NCBI GenBank assembly: GCA_964495705.1
Contig: CAZBWS010000021.1
Span: forward strand, 1-29,747
Length of the DNA stretch: 29,747 bases
DNA from: CAZBWS01 sp964495705
GTDB lineage: Bacteria; Pseudomonadota; Gammaproteobacteria; HTCC5015
Direction of reading: 5' to 3'
Part shown: one piece after another, positions 1 through 8,369 of the stretch
Layout: the number at the start of each line of letters is the position of its first letter
How positions within the stretch are numbered: position 1 is the first letter of the stretch
Translations under genes and position numbers: made by a program
Notes under the pieces: model-generated
The model's database searches: none
What the model saw: the letters and a program-made list of their open reading frames with translations, nothing else
What the model was told of the DNA's origin: nothing

Positions 1-1289
1 ATCACTTCCTGCCCCGCCATATAAGGACGCAGTACCTCAGGTACTGTTATTGATCCATCCGCATTCTGATAGTTCTCAAGCACGGCAACCAGCGTACGCC
101 CGACAGCCAGACCCGAGCCGTTCAAAGTATGCAGTAGCTCTGGTTTATTGGTTTCCTTGTTACGGAAGCGAGCCTTCAAGCGGCGCGCCTGAAAGTCTAA
201 GAAGTTAGAGCAGGAAGAGATCTCGCGATAAGCGCTCTGCCCTGGCAACCATACTTCTAGATCATAGGTCTTCGCCGCAGAGAAGCCAATATCACCAGTG
301 CACAAAATAACCTTGCGATAGGGCAGCTCTAACTTCTGTAGAATCGTTTCGGCATGCCCCGTGAGCTCTTCAAGCGCCTGCCAAGAATCCTCAGGCTTCA
401 CCATCTGTACCAGCTCGACTTTCTCAAACTGGTGCTGGCGAATCATACCGCGAGTATCACGACCATAAGAGCCAGCTTCTGAGCGGAAGCACGGCGTGTG
501 TGCTGTCATACGAATCGGCAGATCATCTTCCTTAACAATCTCGTCGCGCACTAAGTTGGTGACAGGCACTTCGGCGGTTGGTATCAAGTAAAAGTCATTG
601 TCCTGATCTTCGCGTGATATTTTAAATAGATCTTCTTCAAACTTAGGCAGTTGTCCCGTGCCTCGCAAGCTATCTTGATTGACAATATAGGGTACATAAG
701 TTTCGTTATAACCATGCTCCAGCGTATGGGTGTCGAGCATGAACTGGGTTAATGCGCGGTGCATTCTCGCCATTGGGCCACGCATCACAACAAAGCGAGA
801 ACCCGTTAACTTGCTACCGGCCTCAAAGTCCATTAAACCGCCCTTACCTGCTAGTGCTTCGCCTAGCTCAACGTGATCTTTGGCTTCGAAGTCAAAGCTC
901 TTCGGCTCGCCCCATAGGCTGACTTCAATATTGTCATCCTCTGACTTGCCTGCTGGCACGTCATCTGCTGGCATATTCGGCATACTAAGAACAATATCTT
1001 CAAAGCCTTGCTGGATTTCTTTTAACTCCGCTTCTGCCTCAGTTAATTGGCCACCTAAACTAGCCACCGCTTCGAGTAAGGGCTGAATATCTTCACCGGC
1101 CGCTTTTGCCTTACCAATAGACTTTGAGCTGCTATTACGCTCTGCCTGCAATTGTTCTGTTTTGCTCTGTACAGACTTGCGACGCTCTTCTAACGCTTCT
1201 AGGGCGTTAATGTCTAGCTCAAAGCCTCGCTTGGCCAGTGCCTCAGCCACTTGTGGGAGTTCATTACGTAGTTTTTTAGGATCCAACAT
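1..1289 (-). CDS. serS: Seryl-tRNA synthetase, 3' end cut by the window edge
   Basis: Charges tRNA-Ser (and tRNA-Sec) with serine in the cytoplasm. The product begins MLDPKKLRNEL and runs through the usual N-terminal coiled-coil arm (about residues 30-100) into the class II catalytic core. The visible end reads VPEVLRPYMAGQEV, which matches the last dozen residues of bacterial SerS, so only one or two codons and the stop are missing: 429 full codons are present and E. coli SerS is 430 residues. The ATG at 1289 is the family start, although the upstream ribosome site is weak. The gene follows crcB in the same direction, separated by 100 bases that hold an inverted pair of the 10-base repeat, so it may have its own promoter. 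Family assignment is secure. Confidence 0.97.
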   Translation of the reverse strand, partial: MLDPKKLRNELPQVAEALAKRGFELDINALEALEERRKSVQSKTEQLQAERNSSSKSIGKAKAAGEDIQPLLEAVASLGGQLTEAEAELKEIQQGFEDIVLSMPNMPADDVPAGKSEDDNIEVSLWGEPKSFDFEAKDHVELGEALAGKGGLMDFEAGSKLTGSRFVVMRGPMARMHRALTQFMLDTHTLEHGYNETYVPYIVNQDSLRGTGQLPKFEEDLFKISREDQDNDFYLIPTAEVPVTNLVRDEIVKEDDLPIRMTAHTPCFRSEAGSYGRDTRGMIRQHQFEKVELVQMVKPEDSWQALEELTGHAETILQKLELPYRKVILCTGDIGFSAAKTYDLEVWLPGQSAYREISSCSNFLDFQARRLKARFRNKETNKPELLHTLNGSGLAVGRTLVAVLENYQNADGSITVPEVLRPYMAGQEV

Positions 1290-1345
1290 GGGACATGTCT
1301 CTAGCTGTGTGTTGTATTGGCGCGCATTTTACAGGGCGCAAGACA

Positions 1346-1377
1346 ATGCGGATAGTCTCTTTTCAGTCTATCCGCAT
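1346..1377. repeat. Inverted pair of the ATGCGGATAG repeat (hairpin) between crcB and serS
   Basis: ATGCGGATAG at 1346-1355 faces its exact reverse complement at 1368-1377, giving a perfect 10-bp stem with a 12-base loop. It lies just past the crcB stop on the minus strand. Neither side has a convincing T-run, so termination is possible but unproven. Inverted pairs of uptake sequences in this position are well known in Neisseria and Haemophilus. Confidence 0.9.
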
Positions 1378-1389
1378 CATTTAAATAAA

Positions 1390-1767
1390 TTAAGAAATTT
1401 GCTTAGCCAGCCAGGTGCCGAAGATAATGGCTGTTAGACATGCCAGCATACTAGCCAACATATAACTCCCAGCTTTTAAGTAAGCCCCCTGCTGTAGCAG
1501 CTGCAGCTTATCCATAGCAAATGTTGAATAGGTCGTCAAAGCGCCCAAGAATCCTACTAGCAAACCGTTACGTAAGGGCTCTTCTAATGGCAAGCGTGAG
1601 GTCATCAGTATGACCAGAAAACCCATCAAAAACGAACCTAGTACATTAACCCCTAATGTCCCCCAAGGAAAGTCCCGCCCTAACCATGCATAAATACGCA
1701 ATGACAAGGCATAGCGGCTAAGCGCCCCTAGAGCTCCTCCTAGGCCTATTGCGAACCAGTTTGCCAT
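1390..1767 (-). CDS. crcB: Fluoride ion channel CrcB/Fluc
   Basis: Small inner-membrane channel that exports fluoride, acting as a dual-topology dimer. The 125-residue product has the family length, four hydrophobic segments and the signature motifs in order: GGALGALSRY (10-19), GTLGVNVLGSFLMG (36-49) with the conserved Asn41, and GFLGALTTYSTF (72-83) with the Thr-rich stretch and the Phe that lines the fluoride path. The ATG at 1767 lies inside the upstream gene, whose stop is at 1746, a 22-base overlap that implies translational coupling. No fluoride riboswitch is evident upstream of the pair. crcB next to serS and rarA is a common pseudomonad-like order. Confidence 0.95.
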   Translation of the reverse strand: MANWFAIGLGGALGALSRYALSLRIYAWLGRDFPWGTLGVNVLGSFLMGFLVILMTSRLPLEEPLRNGLLVGFLGALTTYSTFAMDKLQLLQQGAYLKAGSYMLASMLACLTAIIFGTWLAKQIS

Positions 1768-2486
1768 GTTGCATTGCCTAGCATCGTTTCAGGAGTAGCT
1801 TCTTGTAGCCATATTTTCTCAAAGGGAATATATTTTGCAGTCACGCTACGGCTACCTTTAATGAGCTTTTCACCGTTAATTTCAAATTTAATCGACTCTG
1901 AAGAGTAACTCACTGGCGCCTTACTATTCATCATTAAAACAATATCGACTAAATTTCGACCGGCCTCCAACTGTGTATGACTATGGGAGGAAAAACCTGT
2001 CGCCTTACCCCCACTAAAGGTGCGCGCCTGTAATGTTGCATGTTTACCGTGGGACGCATTGTAAAAATACTCTACTCTAAAAAGAGCACGATCATCCAAG
2101 CGCTCTTTAAGTTGTACTTTGAGGATATGAGAATCTGCCTGCACTAAGGTATTTGAGGCTAATATTTCCACTTGCTCATCATTTAGCTGCCGTGAATCTG
2201 CAATGAAGTCGTCACTATAATCTTCCAACTTGGCCTCTTGTATATAGAAACGCTTTTCATTGCCATCAATATCGAGCAAGGCACTGTATTGGTCAGCTGA
2301 GACCAATTTAACGTTCTGCACCGTTTGACCTATCCGCATAATATGGTGGCGCCCACCAATTTTAACAACCGCTTTGCCAGCGATCAGGCCATTAACCGTA
2401 ATCGGTTCAATCTCAGGTATAGCTTTAATATCTGCCTGTGCGACAAAGCAAATGGTGATGAGTAAAAGGAATAAGGTGTTTTTCAT
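1746..2486 (-). CDS. Exported protein of unknown function, coupled to crcB
   Basis: 246 residues beginning with a clear signal peptide (MKNTLFLLLITICFVAQA), so probably periplasmic. Residues about 30-85 (VNGLIAGKAVVKIGG, MRIGQTVQNVKLVSAD, a later DIDGNEKRFYI) resemble the small beta domain found in front of retropepsin-like clan AA proteases and in GspC/PilP-type proteins. The DTG catalytic motif of such proteases is absent. The rest (about 110-246) looks beta-rich and I recognise no family in it. The gene starts 61 bases from divergent slyD and overlaps crcB by 22 bases, so it is probably the first gene of a crcB operon. One exact copy of the 10-base repeat encodes MRIG at residues 50-53. 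No function can be assigned. Confidence 0.8.
   Translation of the reverse strand: MKNTLFLLLITICFVAQADIKAIPEIEPITVNGLIAGKAVVKIGGRHHIMRIGQTVQNVKLVSADQYSALLDIDGNEKRFYIQEAKLEDYSDDFIADSRQLNDEQVEILASNTLVQADSHILKVQLKERLDDRALFRVEYFYNASHGKHATLQARTFSGGKATGFSSHSHTQLEAGRNLVDIVLMMNSKAPVSYSSESIKFEINGEKLIKGSRSVTAKYIPFEKIWLQEATPETMLGNATWQTGSQ
2330..2339 (-). repeat. ATGCGGATAG repeat copy inside the crcB-coupled gene
   Basis: Exact copy reading ATG CGG ATA G in the gene's frame, followed by GT. It is one of two exact minus-strand copies in the window. Confidence 0.9.
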
Positions 2487-2547
2487 AGCTCTTTATATCA
2501 ATACTGCGTAAAATTGGCGATCTTTTATCTATCTAGAGTATTACTCC

Positions 2548-3027
2548 ATGCAAATTGAAGCCAATAAAGTGGTTAGCATTAACTATATCCTGCGCGACGA
2601 TGAAGACCAAGTGTTAGATCAGTCTACTCCTGAAGCGCCGTTATTATATTTGCATGGTCACGCTAACATTATCCCGGGTTTGGAAAATGAATTGAACGGT
2701 AAATCTATCGGTGACACGATTAAGGTATCGGTCTCCCCTGAAGAAGGTTATGGCGAATACGACGAGCAGCTTATTCAAGTGGTTCCACGCAATATGTTTG
2801 AAGGTATTGATGAAATTGAGCCTGGCATGCAATTTCAAGCACAAATGGGCGATGGCGTACAAATTGTTACCGTCAAAGAAGCTGATGACAAGTCTGTCAC
2901 GATTGATGCAAATCATGATTTAGCGGGTAAAACTTTGCACTTTGAGGCCAGCGTCAAGGAAATTCGTGATGCCACAGCGGATGAGTTAGAACATGGTCAT
3001 ATACATGGGCCTAGCTGTAACCACTAA
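2548..3027 (+). CDS. slyD: SlyD-like FKBP-type peptidyl-prolyl cis-trans isomerase
   Basis: Cytoplasmic folding helper with an FKBP domain interrupted by the insert-in-flap chaperone domain typical of SlyD and FkpB. The 159-residue product opens MQIEANKVVSINYILRD and continues with the FKBP strand LLYLHGHANIIPGLENEL, then EEGYGEYDEQLIQVVPR leading into the insert domain (about 70-125). The C-terminus is short but keeps a small His/Cys tail (HGHIHGPSCNH), much shorter than the nickel-binding tail of E. coli SlyD (196 residues). Metal binding is therefore possible but reduced. The gene stands alone, divergent from the exported-protein gene, and ends at a strong bidirectional terminator. FkpB is the alternative name; the His tail favours SlyD. 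Confidence 0.9.
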   Translation: MQIEANKVVSINYILRDDEDQVLDQSTPEAPLLYLHGHANIIPGLENELNGKSIGDTIKVSVSPEEGYGEYDEQLIQVVPRNMFEGIDEIEPGMQFQAQMGDGVQIVTVKEADDKSVTIDANHDLAGKTLHFEASVKEIRDATADELEHGHIHGPSCNH

Positions 3028-3046
3028 GCTTTTCACTGATCCCCAT

Positions 3047-3084
3047 AAAAAGGTTCGCTCTATCAAGTGTAGGCGAGCCTTTTT
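3047..3084. terminator. Bidirectional rho-independent terminator
   Basis: A 12-bp stem (AAAAAGGTTCGC at 3047-3058 with GCGAGCCTTTTT at 3073-3084, one G-T wobble) has a 14-base loop and A/T runs on both sides. It sits between the convergent slyD and response-regulator genes and can serve both. Confidence 0.9.
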
Positions 3085-4199
3085 TATTTTTGCTTTTTCT
3101 CGCCTTTCACTATCGGTAGTGCAGCCTTGGCAATCTCTGTATCGTGAGTTTTATCAAAATGCACCAACAGCGGGAATATGCGCTTCATCAAATAGCCCAT
3201 ATCAATATCTTCAGCACGCTTATTGCTTACCAAAGATAGCGCTTTATCCAGAGAATCTAACTTAACCCGCTGTTTAGACGTTTGAGGTCGAGGACGAATA
3301 GTGTTGCCATCACGTGAAGCTACCACTAATCGTTCACGGGCCGTTTTTAACATGCCTTTGAGTTGACGCTTGCGACAAGGCCCGCTGAACTCCATACCAA
3401 TACTTAAGCTAATACGCACATCTTTACTGTTCAAACTAATATTTTGCTTATTGATAGTTGCTTGCAAGCGCCGAGCAAAACCGCCTGCTAATTTCAAATC
3501 AGCAGAAGAAAGCAGTACACCAAAGACGCCCTTACCTAGACGAGCAACACTGTCGTCTTTGCGCATGATAGAGCCGATATGTGCACCTATCGTTAAAATA
3601 AACTCATCTAACTGCTTTTCATTGGCCCCTGTATTAACACCATGGGCAGTCAGACTATCAATACCCACTAAAACAACGGCCATTGGTAGATTATGGCGAT
3701 TAGCAAATGAAATCATCTGCTCACCTTGTTGCTGGAAATAATTTGCGTTGCCAATACGGCTACTCGGATTCATAACCGCTTGCTGAGTTTCCAATTCACC
3801 TGAGATATCAATCCGTTTCACATGGGATTTAGCCCTAGCTAGAAGCTCAGTTGTATCAAAGGGTTTGGCAATAAAGTCCGTTGCGCCGGCAGAATAAATA
3901 AGATTTTTAGTCGACTCATCATCGGTTTTTGAAGTAACCATTATGATGGGCAGTGAACGTATGCGGGGGTTTTTAGAGGCGCGAATTTTCTTAGTCAGCT
4001 CAAGACCGTCTAAACTGGGCATTTCCCAGTCAGAAAATACCGCACAAATTTCATCATTAGACTCAATCGCTTCCCAAGCTATTTGACCGTCAGCGGCCTC
4101 AACTAGGTCATAGTGTTCAGCCATAACCCGAGAGAACGCCTTCAAAATAACTCTTGAGTCATCAGCTACTAGTACGGTCAGTCGGTCTGTATTTGCCAT
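3084..4199 (-). CDS. Response regulator with a degenerate GGDEF domain
   Basis: 371 residues. The N-terminal receiver domain (about 7-125) has all phosphorylation residues: acidic pair D13/D14, phosphoacceptor D57 in SDWEMP, T89 and K112 in AKPF. The second domain (about 150-305) follows the diguanylate cyclase fold, but the GGDEF signature is replaced by GKGVF (222-226), so cyclase activity is very unlikely. A further C-terminal stretch (about 310-371) is unassigned. The protein is probably a phosphorylation-controlled binding module, perhaps acting through protein contacts. No histidine kinase is adjacent, and the gene separates rarA from slyD where many relatives have crcB/serS directly. 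The domain call is firm; partner and output are unknown. Confidence 0.88.
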   Translation of the reverse strand: MANTDRLTVLVADDSRVILKAFSRVMAEHYDLVEAADGQIAWEAIESNDEICAVFSDWEMPSLDGLELTKKIRASKNPRIRSLPIIMVTSKTDDESTKNLIYSAGATDFIAKPFDTTELLARAKSHVKRIDISGELETQQAVMNPSSRIGNANYFQQQGEQMISFANRHNLPMAVVLVGIDSLTAHGVNTGANEKQLDEFILTIGAHIGSIMRKDDSVARLGKGVFGVLLSSADLKLAGGFARRLQATINKQNISLNSKDVRISLSIGMEFSGPCRKRQLKGMLKTARERLVVASRDGNTIRPRPQTSKQRVKLDSLDKALSLVSNKRAEDIDMGYLMKRIFPLLVHFDKTHDTEIAKAALPIVKGEKKQK

Positions 4200-4274
4200 T
4201 TTCTTTTAATAGTTGTGATTATCAGCTTAATTAGATTACACATTTTCTATAAAAGTTGGAAGATTTATTTAATA

Positions 4275-5582
4275 TTATTGTTTATCTAGTTCACGTAAGT
4301 GTTTGAGTTTTTGAGCTATTTTAATTTCCAGGCCACGTTCCACTGGCTCGTAAAACACCTGTTCACCCAACTCATCGGGAAAATATTTTTGCCCAGGGCT
4401 ATAGGCGCCTGGCTCGTCATGGGAGTAACGGTACTCTATCCCAAAGCCCTGCTCTTGCATTAGCTTTGTCGGTGCATTGCGCAAGTGCACTGGCACATCC
4501 AAGCTACCCGATGCCTGTGCCGCTGCCATTGCACGTTTATAAGCCATATAGACAGCGTTGCTCTTAGGCGCACTCGCTACATAACTAATCGCATGGGCAA
4601 TCGTCAGCTCGCCTTCGGGGCTACCCAGGCGCTCATAAGTTTCCCAAGCATTAACGGCGACATCCAGTGCTCGGGGGTCTGCATTACCCACTTCTTCCGA
4701 GGCCATGCGCACAATACGTCTAGCGATATAGATAGGATCACAGCCTCCATCTATCATGCGGCAAAACCAATACAGGGCCGCGTCGGGGTTGGAGCCACGT
4801 ACTGATTTATGCAGAGCCGATATCTGTTCATAAAATAAGTCGCCGCCCTTATCAAAGCGGCGCAATGTCTGAGCTGTAACATCTGACAGCATATCCGCAT
4901 TGATGTGCTGCCCTTCGGCCAAATCAGAGGCAATTTCCAATAAATTTAAACTGCGTCTAGCATCACCATCGGCAGCTTGTGCCAGTATTTCTAGAGCATT
5001 CGCATCTACCTGTAAACCCAACTCGCCCAAGCCATTCTGTTTATCCTGTAGTGCCGCATTCAAAATACCGAGAATATCTTCGTCGCTGAGGCTTTTAAGA
5101 ATATAGGTCCGCACTCGTGATAACAGAGCGTTATTTAGCTCAAAAGAAGGGTTTTCTGTCGTCGCGCCAACAAAAAAAACCGTACCGTCTTCTATATGAG
5201 GTAAGAAAGCATCTTGTTGAGACTTGTTAAAACGATGCACTTCATCCACAAATAGGACAGTGGGCTGCCCACTCATGGCGCGCTGTTGTCTGGCTTGTTC
5301 TACTGCGGCTCGAATTTCCTTAACGCCTGACAGCACTGCAGAAATAGATAAAAACTGGGCGCCACAGTAGTGAGCAATGAGTTTGGCCAGAGTAGTTTTT
5401 CCTGTGCCTGGGGGACCCCAGAAGATCATCGAGTGCAGTTTGTCTTGCTCGATAGCTATACGCAGGGGTTTACCTTCGGCTAAGAGGTGGTTTTGACCCG
5501 TATAAGCTTCCAGGCTTTGCGGACGCATTCGGTCCGCGAGGGGGCGAAAGCCTTCAGGTACTTGGAGCAGACTCGATTGCAA
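4275..5582 (-). CDS. rarA: Replication-associated recombination protein A (MgsA/RarA AAA+ ATPase)
   Basis: Clamp-loader-like AAA+ ATPase that acts at stalled replication forks. The 435-residue product carries Walker A GPPGTGKT (56-63), Walker B with DEVH (113-116), the highly conserved RFNKSQQDAFLPHIEDGT segment, the sensor stretch GATTENPSFELN, and the C-terminal tetramerisation region with VPVHLRNAPTKLM. Start choice: TTG at 5582 (QSSLLQVPEGFRPLADRMRP) is preceded directly by an in-frame TAA at 5583-5585, so no earlier start is possible if the bases beside the gap are right. That TAA may be the lolA stop, which would make the two genes abut. The length and the MRP motif agree with E. coli RarA. 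Confidence 0.95.
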   Translation of the reverse strand: MQSSLLQVPEGFRPLADRMRPQSLEAYTGQNHLLAEGKPLRIAIEQDKLHSMIFWGPPGTGKTTLAKLIAHYCGAQFLSISAVLSGVKEIRAAVEQARQQRAMSGQPTVLFVDEVHRFNKSQQDAFLPHIEDGTVFFVGATTENPSFELNNALLSRVRTYILKSLSDEDILGILNAALQDKQNGLGELGLQVDANALEILAQAADGDARRSLNLLEIASDLAEGQHINADMLSDVTAQTLRRFDKGGDLFYEQISALHKSVRGSNPDAALYWFCRMIDGGCDPIYIARRIVRMASEEVGNADPRALDVAVNAWETYERLGSPEGELTIAHAISYVASAPKSNAVYMAYKRAMAAAQASGSLDVPVHLRNAPTKLMQEQGFGIEYRYSHDEPGAYSPGQKYFPDELGEQVFYEPVERGLEIKIAQKLKHLRELDKQ

Positions 5583-5588
5583 TTATTG

Positions 5589-5688
5589 NNNNNNNNNNNN
5601 NNNNNNNNNNNNNNNNNNNNNNNNNNNNNNNNNNNNNNNNNNNNNNNNNNNNNNNNNNNNNNNNNNNNNNNNNNNNNNNNNNNNNNNN
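5589..5688. other. Assembly gap of exactly 100 N
   Basis: One hundred consecutive N bases, a typical fixed-size scaffold placeholder, so the true length is unknown. The left side begins rarA and the right side holds the first codons of lolA. A LolA mature part of about 180 codons must fall here, so the real gap is probably over 500 bases. Confidence 0.98.
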
Positions 5689-5759
5689 CCCGCGAATGCG
5701 GATAGGCTAAAAAGACAAGTTATAATAAGTACTGCTGATTGTTTCAAAAAATTGTTCAT
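5689..5759 (-). CDS. lolA: Outer-membrane lipoprotein carrier LolA, signal peptide only (cut by gap)
   Basis: LolA ferries lipoproteins across the periplasm from LolCDE to LolB. Only 23 codons are visible, from the ATG at 5759 (preceded by GGAATAAG) into the gap. They encode a textbook signal peptide: MNNFLKQSAV, a hydrophobic core, then SLSAFA, with an AFA cleavage site at the edge. The gene name rests on position: immediately downstream of ftsK (27 bases) and upstream of rarA, the place of lolA throughout gammaproteobacteria. No mature LolA sequence can be seen. The last codons before the gap contain an exact reverse copy of the 10-base repeat. Confidence 0.75.
5696..5705 (+). repeat. ATGCGGATAG repeat copy in the lolA signal-peptide codons
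   Basis: Exact copy with the fuller context AATGCGGATAGGCT. On the lolA strand it reads CTA TCC GCA T and encodes LSA of the signal peptide. Confidence 0.9.
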
Positions 5760-5786
5760 TCTTATTCCGTATATTAGCGATGCTTT

Positions 5787-8126
5787 TTAATCTTTTGGTG
5801 GCGGCGGAGCAATGACTTCACGTTGACCATTTGAGCCCAGACTTGAGATAACACCTTGTGCTTCCATTTGCTCCAACATCGTTGCCGAGCGGTTGTATCC
5901 AACCTTCAAACGACGTTGCACATAAGAAATAGAAGCCTTGCGAGTTTCTGTGACTATCGCCACGGCTTGGTCATACAGGGGATCCATTTCATCCCCGCCC
6001 TGCCCTGGTTCGGCGGCAATGCCAGGTATTTCTGCCTGACTCTCCTCTAGGACAGCTTCGATGTAATCTGGTTCACCTAATGTTTTTAGATGCGCTACTA
6101 CCGCATGTACTTCATGGTCATCAACAAAGGCCCCATGTACCCGCTCTGGTACGGGTGTGATGCCTGGCTGGTAATACAGCATATCACCATGGCCTAGCAA
6201 CTGCTCTGCGCCCATTTGATCGAGAATAGTTCTTGAGTCAATGCGCGATGATACTTGGAAGGCAATACGCGTGGGCACGTTGGCTTTAATCAAGCCTGTT
6301 ACTACATCAACAGAAGGACGCTGGGTGGCCAACACCATATTTATACCCGCAGCACGGGCTTTTTGTGCCAACCGAGCAATTAGCTCTTCTGCCTTTTTGC
6401 CCACTACCATCATCATGTCAGCAAACTCATCAATGATAACCACGATATAAGGCATAGGCTCTAATGTTGGCGGCGGCGCATCGGGGTCAAAGGCATCTTC
6501 ACGCTTATACAAAGGGTCAGGCATGGGCTCCCCCCGTTCTATCGACTCATTCACCTTCTTATTGAAGCCCGTCAGGTTGCGCACACCCAGCTGGGACATC
6601 AGTTTATAACGACGTTCCATTTCCCCTACACTCCAGCGCAGTGCATTGGTTGCATCCTTCATGTCTGTCACTACAGGGCACAACAAATGGGGAATGCCTT
6701 CATAAACATTCAGTTCTAACATCTTCGGATCAATCAAAATCATCCGTACATCTTTGGCGGTAGCTTTATACAGCAAGCTCAGTAGCATGGCGTTAATAGC
6801 AACTGACTTACCCGAACCCGTTGTACCTGCAACCAATAGGTGAGGCATTTTAGCTAAGTCTGCGGATACAGGTACACCGGATATATTTTTACCCAGGCCA
6901 ATGGTCAAGGGCGACTTCATTTTCTCGAAGCTCTCAGACTTCATGATTTCCTGGAAGTTAATAATCTCGCGCTTCTCATTGGGGATTTCAATACCGATGG
7001 TCGACTTGCCTGGTATTACTTCCACTACACGCACCGACACTACCGACATGGATCGAGCTAAGTCGCGTGCCAGACCGGTGATCTTACTGGCCTTTGTGCC
7101 CGCCGCAGGTTGAATTTCAAAGCGCGTAATTACAGGCCCAGGCATTACCGCAACCACTTCGGCACTGATATTGAAATCACCCAACTTAATTTCCAGCAGG
7201 CGAGATAAGGCTTCTAGGGCCTCTGCAGAATAACCAAACTCCTGTTCTCTAGGGTCGTCTAGCAAGCTCAAACCGGGAAGTTCAGTACCGGCTTCACCAG
7301 AAAACAATGGAATTTGCTGTTCTTTAAACTCACGTTCACTCACACGCTTTTCAGGCTTGATTTTGGGTTCTATTTTTAGTTTTGGTGTTACTGCTTTACG
7401 CTTTTCTTCTTTTTTCTGCACCACTTCAAACATTTGCTTACGCTCTTGTTTGACCTTCTGCTCCTGTTTTTGCTCGGTGCGCTTCTCCATAAATTTCTGC
7501 CAGCGTTGAGTCACCCAAGCATGTAAGCGCAGTGAGTATTTACCAGTAAAGTCGATTACATATAGCCAAGACACCCCTGTGAACAGAGTTATGCTGGCTA
7601 AAAAAAACGCCCATAAAACGACTGTAGCACCCACCACATTCATAGCATTGGCTAATCCCGCATTGCCAATTTCACGCCCCAACACTCCCCCAGCAAGCTG
7701 CCCTGGTAAGGCACCTGCGTCAACGGCGATGTGCATACCCGCTAAACCACAGCCGGAGACCACCATGACAATAAAGCCTGTCCAGCGCACAGCAAATAAA
7801 TGCCTATCAAAACGATCATCGGCGGTGCGCTTGCGAATAATCAACCAAGCGCTATAAGCCACCATAACGGGGACCAAAAAAGCCATGTAGCCAAACCAAT
7901 ACAGGAATACATCGGCAAACCAAGCGCCTACAGGGCCGACTAGGTTTTCTGCATACTCCCTAGGTCCTACGTGAGACCAGCCTGGATCGCGAGAATCATA
8001 AGTCAAAAGGGCCAGCATCAAAACGATAGCGACAGCGATCAACAAATACAGAGCACCCTCGCGTAGACCGCGATGTATATGTTTTGCAATAGGAGGGTTC
8101 GTATTTTTGTTTTTTGCCTGTGCCAC
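5787..8126 (-). CDS. ftsK: DNA translocase FtsK
   Basis: Septal DNA pump that clears chromosome ends at division and activates XerCD at dif. The 779-residue product has four N-terminal membrane segments (about 24-43, 66-96, 114-133, 162-191), a short charged Lys/Glu/Gln linker (about 205-275), the motor with Walker A GTTGSGKS (434-441) and Walker B VVIIDEFAD (562-570), and a C-terminal gamma winged-helix domain (about 713-775, with KASISYVQRRLKVGYNRS) that reads KOPS. The linker is far shorter than in E. coli FtsK (1329 residues) and matches the compact pseudomonad form. The start is GTG at 8126 (MAQAKNKN); the ribosome site is poor, so the exact start is less certain. Divergent from trxB, followed by lolA. 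Confidence 0.96.
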   Translation of the reverse strand: MAQAKNKNTNPPIAKHIHRGLREGALYLLIAVAIVLMLALLTYDSRDPGWSHVGPREYAENLVGPVGAWFADVFLYWFGYMAFLVPVMVAYSAWLIIRKRTADDRFDRHLFAVRWTGFIVMVVSGCGLAGMHIAVDAGALPGQLAGGVLGREIGNAGLANAMNVVGATVVLWAFFLASITLFTGVSWLYVIDFTGKYSLRLHAWVTQRWQKFMEKRTEQKQEQKVKQERKQMFEVVQKKEEKRKAVTPKLKIEPKIKPEKRVSEREFKEQQIPLFSGEAGTELPGLSLLDDPREQEFGYSAEALEALSRLLEIKLGDFNISAEVVAVMPGPVITRFEIQPAAGTKASKITGLARDLARSMSVVSVRVVEVIPGKSTIGIEIPNEKREIINFQEIMKSESFEKMKSPLTIGLGKNISGVPVSADLAKMPHLLVAGTTGSGKSVAINAMLLSLLYKATAKDVRMILIDPKMLELNVYEGIPHLLCPVVTDMKDATNALRWSVGEMERRYKLMSQLGVRNLTGFNKKVNESIERGEPMPDPLYKREDAFDPDAPPPTLEPMPYIVVIIDEFADMMMVVGKKAEELIARLAQKARAAGINMVLATQRPSVDVVTGLIKANVPTRIAFQVSSRIDSRTILDQMGAEQLLGHGDMLYYQPGITPVPERVHGAFVDDHEVHAVVAHLKTLGEPDYIEAVLEESQAEIPGIAAEPGQGGDEMDPLYDQAVAIVTETRKASISYVQRRLKVGYNRSATMLEQMEAQGVISSLGSNGQREVIAPPPPKD

Positions 8127-8369
8127 TGTTGTTGCCGAGCTGCTATTTTGAATGGGGCAATTTACTATTTTTAGTCATTTACCACAATTGAAAGCACCAT
8201 ATTTAGTGGAATATTCCTAAATAAACCCTTTCAATGAGCATAATCGGAATAATCTATTAGAGATATTTTCATCAGTCTATATATAATCACCAGCAAATTT
8301 AATTCAACTTGTTCGCAATAATCCAAATACGTTGCGGATAGGTTCAAAACTTATCTCTTGGAGAAGCTC
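8127..8369. promoter_or_regulatory. Divergent ftsK-trxB promoter region
   Basis: These 243 AT-rich bases separate the two divergent starts. A good -10 match TATAAT lies at 8282-8287 in trxB orientation, without a clear -35 partner at the right distance. One near-copy of the repeat (TTGCGGATAG, 8332-8341) lies in the presumed trxB leader. No small gene or structured RNA is evident. Confidence 0.5.

Noticed and set aside
2487..2547. Fluoride riboswitch upstream of the crcB operon
   Set aside because: The 61-base spacer is too short and lacks the conserved crcB-motif segments.
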